From NCBI GenBank assembly GCA_025362415.1, contig JANYGM010000279.1, positions 1-12,754 on the forward strand: DNA of 12,754 bases, read 5' to 3'. The position numbers and the translations under genes were made by a program. Within the stretch, counting starts at the first letter, position 1. Each line of letters begins with the position of its first letter. The notes below the pieces were generated by a model, which had not been told where the DNA came from, made no database searches, and worked only from the letters and a program-made list of their open reading frames with translations. This stretch comes from a bacterium. Lineage in GTDB: Bacteria; Bacteroidota; Bacteroidia; Cytophagales; Thermonemataceae. This document shows positions 1 to 6,336 of the stretch, piece by piece.

Positions 1-798
1 GAAACTACAAAACGTGGTGCAATCAGCGTTTATCCACCTAAAAAATATACAGACGAGTTTGGAGAAGTTATTACTGCATCTATTCAAACGTATGGAGAAA
101 CTATACATACTTTTGTGGAGCGCAAAAACTATAAAGGTGCTTTTATGCCAGGCTACAAACCTGCAAAAAGTGCTTTAAAAACAGAATCAGTAGGACTTTT
201 ATACGTTGACCATTGCGTAGGAAATGTAGAACTAGGCAAAATGAACGAATGGGTAAAGTTTTATGAAGACGTAATGGGTTTTAAACTTATTATTACTTTT
301 GATGATAATGATATTTCTACAGAATATACATCTTTGATGTCAAAAGTGGTTTCTAATGGCAATGGCTATGTGAAATTCCCTATCAATGAGCCTGCACAAG
401 GAAAGAAAAAATCTCAAATTGAAGAGTATTTAGACTTTTATAATGGTGGCGGTGTCCAACATATTGCTATTGCGACAAATGATATTATTAAAACTGTTGG
501 AGAGTTGCGCAAGCGTGGTGTAGAGTTTTTGCACGTTCCCAGCACTTATTATGATGATTTGTTGGAGCGTGTAGGCAAAATTGATGAAGATTTGCAACCA
601 CTCAAAGACCTTAATATTTTGGTGGATAGAGATGATGAAGGCTATCTTTTGCAAATTTTTACAAAACCCGTAGAAGACCGCCCTACCCTATTTTATGAGA
701 TTATCCAGCGCAAAGGTGCAGTTTCTTTTGGAAAAGGGAATTTTAAAGCTCTTTTTGAAGCAATAGAAAGAGAACAAGAACTTAGAGGGAATTTGTAA
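1..798 (+). CDS. hppD: 4-hydroxyphenylpyruvate dioxygenase, 5'-truncated by window edge
   Basis: Non-haem Fe(II) dioxygenase (EC 1.13.11.27) that converts 4-hydroxyphenylpyruvate to homogentisate in tyrosine catabolism; cytosolic. The frame is open from base 1, so the gene starts left of the window. The visible 265 residues are about three quarters of the usual 350-380 and begin within the N-terminal vicinal-oxygen-chelate half. Seen directly: the family segment TYGETIHTFVER at about codons 36-47, and the three iron ligands of the C-terminal half: His in VDHCVGN (bases 211-213), His in QHIAIATND (460-462) and Glu in FYEIIQR (697-699). The C-terminal helix region after FYEIIQRKGAVSFGKGNF is intact, so the enzyme looks functional. 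A GTG at 115 lies inside the conserved domain and is not the start. Hydroxymandelate synthase is the nearest alternative, but the C-terminal sequence fits HPPD. Downstream DNA is repeat-rich with no co-directional partner nearby. Confidence 0.95.
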   Translation, partial: ETTKRGAISVYPPKKYTDEFGEVITASIQTYGETIHTFVERKNYKGAFMPGYKPAKSALKTESVGLLYVDHCVGNVELGKMNEWVKFYEDVMGFKLIITFDDNDISTEYTSLMSKVVSNGNGYVKFPINEPAQGKKKSQIEEYLDFYNGGGVQHIAIATNDIIKTVGELRKRGVEFLHVPSTYYDDLLERVGKIDEDLQPLKDLNILVDRDDEGYLLQIFTKPVEDRPTLFYEIIQRKGAVSFGKGNFKALFEAIEREQELRGNL

Positions 799-833
799 GG
801 TAGCCCCCAGTATATTGATTTCTAATTTCCATT

Positions 834-861
834 TGTTGTCAGGTGGAAACACCTGACAACA
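834..861. repeat. Perfect 12-bp hairpin with GAAA loop
   Basis: Bases 834-845 (TGTTGTCAGGTG) pair perfectly with 850-861, leaving the 4-nt loop GAAA at 846-849. It lies 35 nt after the hppD stop. No T-run follows directly (the next bases are CAAAGTAATG), so it is a poor classical intrinsic terminator, although it could still end or stabilise the hppD transcript. It may equally be a copy of a dispersed palindromic repeat, since it sits beside the inverted-repeat element at 869-1006. Confidence 0.7.
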
Positions 862-868
862 CAAAGTA

Positions 869-1006
869 ATGTATTTCTTGTAGAGACGTTGCTTGCAACG
901 TCTGAACGACAAACAATACAGTAGCAAATAAAAGCATAATTGTTAAATTGGAATGAATACAATGTTCTACGCTAAGACGTTGCAAGCAACGTCTCTACAA
1001 ATACAT
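869..1006. repeat. MITE-like element with 24-bp perfect inverted repeats
   Basis: The 24 bases at 880-903 (starting GTAGAGACGTTGC) are the exact reverse complement of 975-998. The match extends outward: ATGTATTT at 869-876 pairs with AAATACAT at 999-1006, interrupted only by three extra bases (CTT, 877-879) on the left. Each arm is itself nearly palindromic (AGACGTTGC, two bases, GCAACGTCT), so it can fold locally or as one long stem. The 71-nt centre (904-974) has no ORF and no transposase. This fits a small non-autonomous transposable or REP-like repeat. It separates hppD from the ATPase gene that begins 33 nt after its right end. Confidence 0.75.
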
Positions 1007-1038
1007 CTGCATAACATCAGTTATAAACTAATAAAAAA

Positions 1039-2235
1039 ATGAAGATAAATTCAATAAAAATAGAAAAACTATTTGATATATTTGACTATGATATATCTTT
1101 TAAGAAAAATGAAAATATTTTAATCATTACAGGAGCTAATGGTTTTGGAAAAACAATGATTTTAAATATTATTTTCAGTTTATTTAATAGAAAATTTGAG
1201 TTTTTTCAAAAACTGGTTTTTGAGAAAATAACATTAGAATTAGACGAGAATATTCAAATTATTATTTCTAAGGAATTAGACAGTAGTGGAATGAGAATAT
1301 TTTTACGTTTTTGTGAAAAGGATAGTAAAACAAATGAGTACAAAGTGTTTCAAATATTTGATTATCCCAATGAGTTTAAAATAGGGCAAACTAACCCAGA
1401 GTTCCAGCTATTACAAAAAATCAATAGGAGTTCTCCAATAATTGATCACATTTTAACTTCATTTTCAGTTTATTTGATAAAAGAGCATAGATTAACAGAA
1501 GAGCAATTATTTTTTACACAAGAATTACAAGAAAGTACAACAGTAATAATACAAACAATAGCAAAGCACGCAGAAGCATTAATTCATACTATTTCAATAT
1601 TTTCTGATAGAGCATTAGCTAAAACGCAGGAATTAGATAGTAGTTACCCAAACAGACTAATAAAAGAGAAAAATATTTTTTCAGAACAAGAATATACAGA
1701 AAAATATAATACACTTAAAACCAAACAAGAAAAGTTAACTAAATTTGGTTTGTATGAAAGTAAACAAGATTTTCCTGCGTATAGCCCGGATGACGCAAAA
1801 GCATTAACTGTTTATTTAAAAGATTTTGAAATGAAATTAGGTGTTTTTGATGAACTATTGGAAAATTTAGAATTATTCACAGATATTCTCAATAAAAGAA
1901 GATTTACTTTTAAATCTATCAATATCAACAGAATAAAAGGTTTTTATTTTACTACAAATCAAGGAAAAGAATTAGAATTAACGCAACTTTCATCAGGAGA
2001 ACAACACGAAGTTGTACTTTTGTACGAACTTATCTTTAATGTAAAATCTAATGTTTTGGTTTTAATTGATGAACCAGAAATTTCTTTGCATATTACTTGG
2101 CAAAAAGAGTTTTTAAATGATTTATTGAAAATAAATAATATCAATAAAAATCAGATAATTATTGCTACACACGCTCCTGCTATCATCAATGACAGATGGG
2201 ACTTAGTTTACAATCTTGAACAGCCTAAAAAGTAA
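1039..2235 (+). CDS. AAA/ABC-type ATPase, AriA-like subunit of a PARIS-like defence pair
   Basis: A 398-residue cytosolic P-loop ATPase of the AAA_15/AAA_21 (SMC/OLD-like) class. Walker A is GANGFGKT (residues 32-39). A mid-region of about 190-240 is rich in K, E and Q and looks helical or coiled. The ABC signature is LSSGEQ (317-322), Walker B is VLVLIDEPE with Asp344/Glu345, and the switch His is in ATHAP (His378). All motifs for ATP-driven dimerisation are intact. The stop overlaps the next start by one base (TAATG), which implies translational coupling with the TOPRIM-like gene. In PARIS, AriA is the sensor ATPase that holds and releases the AriB effector; that role here is inferred from the partner gene. 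The ATG at 1039 follows A-rich sequence and leaves a short N-terminus before Walker A. Local G+C is low: row 1081-1140 has 12 G/C of 60, against 18 in row 301-360 of hppD. The upstream repeat and this bias suggest acquisition. Other ATPase-plus-TOPRIM systems (RloA/B-like, Gabija-like) are less likely because of DUF4435. Confidence 0.85.
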   Translation: MKINSIKIEKLFDIFDYDISFKKNENILIITGANGFGKTMILNIIFSLFNRKFEFFQKLVFEKITLELDENIQIIISKELDSSGMRIFLRFCEKDSKTNEYKVFQIFDYPNEFKIGQTNPEFQLLQKINRSSPIIDHILTSFSVYLIKEHRLTEEQLFFTQELQESTTVIIQTIAKHAEALIHTISIFSDRALAKTQELDSSYPNRLIKEKNIFSEQEYTEKYNTLKTKQEKLTKFGLYESKQDFPAYSPDDAKALTVYLKDFEMKLGVFDELLENLELFTDILNKRRFTFKSININRIKGFYFTTNQGKELELTQLSSGEQHEVVLLYELIFNVKSNVLVLIDEPEISLHITWQKEFLNDLLKINNINKNQIIIATHAPAIINDRWDLVYNLEQPKK

Positions 2236-3089
2236 TGAAAGAAGATATAACTTTTGAGATTAAAATGAATGAATTGAGAATGTCCATTTCACACATGAAC
2301 AATGAAGGATTAGCTTTTATTTTTGTAGAAGGAGATTCAGATATTTTATTATTTAGAAAATTCTTTGACTTGGATAATTGTAAAGTAGAACGCATACCTG
2401 GCGGAAATCCAAAAGTAGAAGATGCGGTTTTAGAACTTTTGGAGAAAAATAATCTAATTATTGGCATACGTGATGCTGATTTTATTCATTTGAGCGGAGT
2501 TCCTTATCAAAAACAAAATATATTTTTAACTGATTTTCACGATATTGAAATGGTTTTAGTAGCTGAAAATCAAATATTCAACGCAATTCTTAATGAGCAT
2601 ACAGATATTTCTGTGCAGGAATATGATGCGACAAGAAATAAAATGTTTGCATTACTTGAAGAAATATCACTATTAAAGTGGTTGTCTAGCAAGGAAAACT
2701 TAGAGCTAATGTTTACAAAAGCAGGATTTCAGGATTTAATAGAATTTGCATTGAAAAACAATAAAAATACCATTAATTTTGAAAACTATTTTGGTAGGGT
2801 TTTAGCAGAATCTCCTAATGCCAAAATAAAGGATATAAATTTGATTATCAGCAAAATAAATAGTTTAAAAAAGGAAAATGCAAATAATTTTCAACTATGT
2901 AACGGACACGACTTTACCAAAACTTTTGCCATATTTTTAAGAGAAAAAGGAAATAAAAAAAGTATTAACAATGATTCTGTAATTGATTTGCTTAGAATAA
3001 GTTACAGATTTTCTGATTTCAAAAAAACGCTATTATTTGCTCACACAAACGAATGGGCAAATAGTATGGGTTGCAAAATTTATAAATAA
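2235..3089 (+). CDS. DUF4435 TOPRIM-like protein, AriB-like effector
   Basis: A 284-residue protein whose N-terminal half matches the DUF4435/TOPRIM pattern. FVEGDSD carries the catalytic-type Glu32, PGGNP (55-59) follows, and an acidic pair lies in GIRDADF (Asp80, Asp82). Next comes the DUF4435-like FHDIEMVL stretch (101-108). Near the C-terminus is NGHDFTKTFA (about residues 223-232), also typical of the family. In characterised PARIS systems the DUF4435 protein AriB is a toxic nuclease released by the ATPase when a phage anti-restriction protein is sensed, and it cleaves host tRNA. That activity is known for the family and is not demonstrated here. The Glu and DxD residues are intact, so the effector looks active. 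The start ATG (2235-2237) overlaps the upstream stop by one base. The A/T-rich composition matches the ATPase gene, so the two probably moved together. Confidence is higher for DUF4435 than for the exact PARIS subtype. Confidence 0.82.
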   Translation: MKEDITFEIKMNELRMSISHMNNEGLAFIFVEGDSDILLFRKFFDLDNCKVERIPGGNPKVEDAVLELLEKNNLIIGIRDADFIHLSGVPYQKQNIFLTDFHDIEMVLVAENQIFNAILNEHTDISVQEYDATRNKMFALLEEISLLKWLSSKENLELMFTKAGFQDLIEFALKNNKNTINFENYFGRVLAESPNAKIKDINLIISKINSLKKENANNFQLCNGHDFTKTFAIFLREKGNKKSINNDSVIDLLRISYRFSDFKKTLLFAHTNEWANSMGCKIYK

Positions 3090-3100
3090 TTCTGTAAAAA

Positions 3101-3271
3101 ATGACCCAAATCAGAGTAATTTCCATTGAAAATGATATTGTTTTTGCGGAGTTTGAGGAAGGTGAGTATCAAGGAAAAATCATTAAAATCCCTTTGCATA
3201 AAGTCAGCCCAACACCCAAAATAAATGATGTTCTATGGCACGTAGAACATCATTTTTGGAATGTTTTGTGA
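3101..3271 (+). CDS. Small 56-residue protein downstream of the AriAB-like pair
   Basis: The ATG at 3101 lies 11 nt after the DUF4435 stop, and TGA is at 3269-3271. The product begins MTQIRVISIENDIVFAEFEE and ends HVEHHFWNVL. It looks like a small beta-rich domain: alternating hydrophobic strands, an acidic turn (EFEEGEYQG), then KIIKIPLHKVSP. The outline is loosely reminiscent of DUF3006-type small domains, but that is only an impression. No signal peptide or membrane segment is seen. Spacing and direction suggest co-transcription with the ATPase and DUF4435 genes. Its last 16 codons contain a strong hairpin, so the gene ends on a terminator-like structure. It may be an accessory protein of the defence unit or an unrelated leftover host gene fragment. 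The next gene converges, leaving only 2 nt. Confidence 0.55.
   Translation: MTQIRVISIENDIVFAEFEEGEYQGKIIKIPLHKVSPTPKINDVLWHVEHHFWNVL
3223..3257 (+). terminator. Hairpin plus T-run inside the 3' end of the small gene
   Basis: Bases 3223-3235 pair perfectly with 3243-3255 (13 bp, core ATGATGTTCTA), with the 7-nt loop TGGCACG. The right arm runs into TTTTT (3253-3257). It is the only strong terminator-like structure after the ATPase/DUF4435 pair and lies 12-48 nt before the stop of the small gene. Because the left arm starts with AAAT and the right arm ends in ATTTTT, it could also end transcription of the converging minus-strand gene. Confidence 0.6.
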
Positions 3272-3273
3272 GT

Positions 3274-3789
3274 TTATTGCTTCTTGTTTTCAATAATTTC
3301 CGCCTCAAATATTTGTTGAAAATCTTTTTTAGATTTATTGACTTCAAACTTAAAAACACTAAAAAAGATAATTAGCATTAAAAACGGCATTACGTCAAAC
3401 ATCACAGAAAAATCCATTTCAAATATTACAAAAGAATTTGCTTTTTTGGTGCTTAACAATGTCGTAGCAAAAATAATACCCCATATCAATAGAAATGCAC
3501 TCACAAATTTGTGCAACTTCATATTTACTTTTATTAGTGTACTGTTATTTTCTTGCGTGATGTTTCCCGTAATAACAGGCAAGAATGAATTACGGTAGTT
3601 AATTATCCTTGAAACTTCAAATGTTTGCCCACTAATTTTGCCTTCATATAATTTACCATTTGCCGTATTATTATATCTATGAAATAAACTAAAATCTTTT
3701 TTGGGTGCAATGCAATCAAATAATCTTTCAATTATTTGATTTTCAGATAATTGTGTTTTATAAATCAGGTTTTCTGTTAGTATATTCAT
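3274..3789 (-). CDS. Hypothetical two-helix membrane protein
   Basis: 171 residues. The N-terminal cytosolic-type part (1-94) includes KLYEGKISGQTFEVSRII and NSFLPVITGNI, a layout I have seen in uncharacterised Bacteroidota membrane proteins, so it is probably a conserved family without a known role. Two hydrophobic segments follow at about residues 95-113 (FVSAFLLIWGIIFATTLL) and 129-147. The C-terminal tail is charged (NKSKKDF...EIIENKKQ). No signal peptide or enzymatic motif is seen. The ATG at 3787-3789 is preceded (minus strand) by an exact TATGTTTG -7-like box about 48 nt upstream. The gene converges on the small protein at 3101-3271. Confidence 0.7.
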   Translation of the reverse strand: MNILTENLIYKTQLSENQIIERLFDCIAPKKDFSLFHRYNNTANGKLYEGKISGQTFEVSRIINYRNSFLPVITGNITQENNSTLIKVNMKLHKFVSAFLLIWGIIFATTLLSTKKANSFVIFEMDFSVMFDVMPFLMLIIFFSVFKFEVNKSKKDFQQIFEAEIIENKKQ

Positions 3790-3836
3790 TTCTCTATAAT
3801 TTTGTATGTTTTTTTATGTTTTAGTATAATTGTTCA

Positions 3837-3844
3837 CAAACATA
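3837..3844 (-). promoter_or_regulatory. Possible -7 element (TATGTTTG) for the two-helix membrane protein
   Basis: The minus strand reads TATGTTTG, an exact match to the Bacteroidota -7 consensus TAnnTTTG, 48 nt before the ATG at 3789. I see no well-spaced TTTG -33 partner: the nearest TTTG is only 12 nt upstream. This is therefore a tentative call. Confidence 0.35.
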
Positions 3845-3886
3845 CCAAAAATAAAACAAAATTCTCAATATTCCTGTTTTTATGCT

Positions 3887-3894
3887 TATTTTTG
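3887..3894 (+). promoter_or_regulatory. Possible -7 element (TATTTTTG) for the single-pass protein gene
   Basis: An exact TAnnTTTG match lies 24 nt before the ATG at 3919. It lies downstream of the ATG at 3802, so if it is the promoter the longer reading frame cannot be the product. No clean TTTG -33 box is visible 17-19 nt upstream. Confidence 0.4.
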
Positions 3895-3918
3895 AAGATA
3901 TTTAATTTTTACTCCAAA

Positions 3919-4311
3919 ATGAAAATCTCCAAAAGAAAAATCATTGTTTTTGTAGTGATTTTTTGTATTATTTTTATGATATTTGTTTATTGGTTTGTTT
4001 CTATGCCACATTACCGCTACGAACAAACCAGTCCAAACGGAGAATTTACCATAGAAATTTACGAACAACCAAAACGCTTATTTACTATGCCAGGAGATGG
4101 AAGTTATAGAGATACAAAACTCACACTCAAAAATAAATGGGGTTTTGAGATTGCCTCCTCTCCTAGTGATGTGAATTTTGGCTTTCCTTTTTGCGAAAAT
4201 GGCACTTTTGAATGGGATTATAAAAATAACGAGGGTGATAGTTTTGTCTGGTATGTGTGTAGCAATGCTCGTGCAGGCTTTAACCTAAAAACTAAAAAAT
4301 TTGAGTACTGA
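3919..4311 (+). CDS. Hypothetical single-pass membrane-anchored protein
   Basis: 130 residues with the ATG at 3919. A lysine-rich N-terminus (MKISKRK) leads straight into a hydrophobic helix at about residues 8-28, followed by a soluble exported domain. The domain has the pattern SPNGEFTIEIYEQPK...MPGDGSYRDTKLTL, reminiscent of small enterobacterial and Bacteroidota envelope proteins that begin SPDGKY and carry an MPGxGS turn; no function is known. Cys92 and Cys114 could pair in the periplasm. An in-frame ATG at 3802 would add 39 residues that include a second hydrophobic stretch. I reject it because a -7-like box lies between the two starts and the MKISKRK plus helix arrangement is a normal membrane anchor. 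The gene is divergent from the two-helix membrane protein. Confidence 0.65.
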   Translation: MKISKRKIIVFVVIFCIIFMIFVYWFVSMPHYRYEQTSPNGEFTIEIYEQPKRLFTMPGDGSYRDTKLTLKNKWGFEIASSPSDVNFGFPFCENGTFEWDYKNNEGDSFVWYVCSNARAGFNLKTKKFEY

Positions 4312-4338
4312 TTTTTTTGAAACTTTTATTTGTGAGAA

Positions 4339-4383
4339 TTTTTGTATTCATTCACAATTTAAAATTCACAATTAACAATTAAC
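4339..4383 (+). repeat. Shared leader plus AATT heptamer array before DUF6714 gene
   Basis: TTTTTGTATTCATT (4339-4352) is followed by AATT at 4356, 4363, 4370 and 4377, exactly every 7 nt, ending 7 nt before the ATG at 4388. The same 14-mer plus heptamer design occurs at 8986-9027 before another gene. Confidence 0.8.
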
Positions 4384-4387
4384 AAAA

Positions 4388-4951
4388 ATGAAACTAGAAC
4401 AACTTAAAAAAGAAATTGAAATTGCTTTTGCAGGCGTAAAATTAGAAAATGGTATTGGTTATTATGAGGCTGGTGCTATTGATGATTACCTAAATCCTAC
4501 CAGCAAAGCGTATAAAACACTAAAAGCAAAAGATGAAAGGGAAGACTGGAGAAAAGTGCTTATTTCTATTAGAGACAAAGACCGTAACTTTCTAGATAGC
4601 TCTAGATATTGTTTTATGGAGGCTAAGGTGTTGTATTTTTTCTTACCTGTTTTGCTTACCAAAATGGAATTTGAGTGTTTGGGTTATATGTTTTTTAACC
4701 TCATGAAGAACCAACACCACACTAATATTAGTGAAATGTTGGCTATGCTCACGCCTGCGCAAGAAAAATGTGTTTTAGATGCTTATAAAGTACAAATAAA
4801 TTTTGAAGGTGAAATTGCCTATTATTCTGATTTTGGATTTAATAGGGAAAGTGCTATCAAAAAAATACGAGAAACAGATGACTTTATTATTTGGGAGTTT
4901 TTGAAAGAATATTTTGAAAATAAACGTGCTAATAATGCATTAAAATCCTAA
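4388..4951 (+). CDS. DUF6714-like protein
   Basis: 187 residues, cytosolic, no signal peptide. The N-terminal half has the layout I associate with DUF6714: EIEIAFAGVKLENGIGYYEA (residues 9-28), then AIDDY, then KAKDEREDWRKV (47-58), then a segment ending in FMEAKVLYFFLPVLL (76-90). The function of this family is unknown. The C-terminal part has an ESAIKKIRE stretch near its end. The stop at 4949-4951 is 14 nt before the secreted hydrolase gene, so the two are probably one transcript. A heptamer AATT array sits just upstream of the start. Family assignment rests on pattern recognition and would need a profile search. Confidence 0.65.
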   Translation: MKLEQLKKEIEIAFAGVKLENGIGYYEAGAIDDYLNPTSKAYKTLKAKDEREDWRKVLISIRDKDRNFLDSSRYCFMEAKVLYFFLPVLLTKMEFECLGYMFFNLMKNQHHTNISEMLAMLTPAQEKCVLDAYKVQINFEGEIAYYSDFGFNRESAIKKIRETDDFIIWEFLKEYFENKRANNALKS

Positions 4952-4965
4952 AAATATACGAAAAT

Positions 4966-6099
4966 ATGAAACAAAAAATATTCTTACTAATTTTCTTTAT
5001 TTTGACTATTTCCAATATTTTTGGTCAAAATACTAATCATAATGTTTTGTTTGGGGAGCGAAATCTTGCGGATATTTCTGCACAGATTTCTTCCAAAACG
5101 GCTATTTATTTTGATAAAGAAGGTTATCTTTATCCTAATTATTTTATCTCAAATGCGTCTTTGCTCCAATCTAATGCTTCACTTGTCAAATGGTATGGAA
5201 ATAATCAAAAAGCATTTTTGGAGATTTCTAAGAACTATCATTGCAAGTTCTCCAAATACAGTTTAGAAAATTGTAATACGCTAAATGATTCTATTAGTTC
5301 ATTCTATATCAAGCAGATAAATCAGAAAAAAACAGATTTGCAAAATAGATTTCAGTCTTTGACTTTTCTTATTCACGGGTTTAGAAAACCATTTATAGCA
5401 ACCAACGGAGATGCTAGTTCACCTGCCGACTATACAACTATGCAGGAAACTATCAATCTATATAGTAAAAATAAAACTTTCTTTGTAGAAATTTATTGGG
5501 ACGGTTTGTATGGAAAACGGTTTTCGGCTAACCTGAAAGCCAATAAAATTATGTATGCCGTTTTTGAAAAATCCCAAATCAATGCAGAACTTGTGGGTAT
5601 AAGTCTAAAAAGCATTATTTCTAATATAAAATTTGATACCATAAATATCATTACGCATAGTTTGGGTGCAAAAGTTGCACTTTTTGCTTTATTAGATATG
5701 AAAAATGATAACCTTAAAACGCCCTCAAACAACAAAATAAACCTTATTTTTATAGCTCCTGCTATTTCTGGAGAACTTATTGTTGATAATTTTTATAAGA
5801 GAAATACAAAAGTTGCCTATAAAACCGCTGATAATTATCATTTTTCAATTATTTATAATGAAAATGATATTGCACTAAGAAAAAAAGTGGGTTTTGTAGG
5901 TCCAGGACCTTACAAACACGGAAATACCACACTAGGTTGCAATTATGATGCCTCCGCCACCAAACTCAAAACAACTTTTCAGACAAAATTCCCCAATTCA
6001 ACACTAGATTTATATGATTGTTCTAGTGTTGGAGGTTGCCATTTGGTACGTTGTTATTTCTCCTCAAAGAAATTGCAGGACGCAATTAAAAACCTGTAA
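4966..6099 (+). CDS. Secreted alpha/beta hydrolase, DUF900-like
   Basis: 377 residues with a Sec signal peptide (MKQKIFLLIFFILTISNIFG, cleavage before Gln21), so it is periplasmic or outer-membrane directed. The alpha/beta hydrolase core starts at SLTFLIHGF (oxyanion HG at 137-138). The nucleophile elbow is THSLGAK with Ser232. A following strand reads NLIFIAP. The acid is probably Asp301 in YNENDIAL, and the last His is probably His359 in GGCHLVRC. This order resembles the DUF900 alpha/beta hydrolase family. The substrate is unknown; esterase or lipase activity is the cautious guess. Cysteines (325, 352, 358, 363) near the C-terminus could form disulfides in an exported protein. It is probably co-transcribed with the DUF6714 gene 14 nt upstream. 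A strong terminator follows at 6121. Confidence 0.78.
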   Translation: MKQKIFLLIFFILTISNIFGQNTNHNVLFGERNLADISAQISSKTAIYFDKEGYLYPNYFISNASLLQSNASLVKWYGNNQKAFLEISKNYHCKFSKYSLENCNTLNDSISSFYIKQINQKKTDLQNRFQSLTFLIHGFRKPFIATNGDASSPADYTTMQETINLYSKNKTFFVEIYWDGLYGKRFSANLKANKIMYAVFEKSQINAELVGISLKSIISNIKFDTINIITHSLGAKVALFALLDMKNDNLKTPSNNKINLIFIAPAISGELIVDNFYKRNTKVAYKTADNYHFSIIYNENDIALRKKVGFVGPGPYKHGNTTLGCNYDASATKLKTTFQTKFPNSTLDLYDCSSVGGCHLVRCYFSSKKLQDAIKNL

Positions 6100-6120
6100 C
6101 TTCAAAATCTTATTTCTCCT

Positions 6121-6155
6121 AAAAAAGTAGTCCAATGAATTGGACTACTTTTTTT
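6121..6155 (+). terminator. Intrinsic terminator after the secreted hydrolase
   Basis: AAAAAAGTAGTCCAA (6121-6135) pairs perfectly with 6140-6154, loop TGAA, and the right arm ends in a T-run to 6155. It lies 22 nt after the hydrolase stop. The A-run on the left makes it able to work on both strands. Confidence 0.9.
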
Positions 6156-6244
6156 GCTTGCGCCCAACTTAATTTTTAGATGCCATATTTATTTCTGGTT
6201 TTTTACTTTGATTATCAAAGTTATTTATTTTATATTTTTATTCA

Positions 6245-6272
6245 TTTGTAAAGAATATTGGTATTATTTTTG
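6245..6272 (+). promoter_or_regulatory. Candidate sigma-A promoter for the beta-barrel protein
   Basis: TTTG (6245-6248), a 16-nt spacer, then TATTTTTG (6265-6272), an exact TAnnTTTG -7 element. The spacer is slightly shorter than the 17-19 usually reported in Bacteroidota. The predicted leader to the ATG at 6337 is about 58 nt. Confidence 0.5.
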
Positions 6273-6336
6273 ATACTTTGAAAAAACGAATTAAAAAATA
6301 AAACGCTAAAACGCTGTTCTAACTCTGTTCCTATTT

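Noticed and set aside
115..798. GTG at 115 as the start of the dioxygenase
   Set aside because: The frame is open from base 1 and the conserved HPPD sequence continues upstream, so the gene is cut by the window edge.
869..1006. Complete insertion sequence
   Set aside because: The inverted repeats enclose only 71 nt with no transposase frame and no clear target-site duplication that I could identify.
3802..3918. ATG at 3802 as the start of the single-pass membrane protein
   Set aside because: It adds a low-complexity hydrophobic stretch, and an exact -7 element lies between it and the ATG at 3919, which begins a normal membrane anchor.
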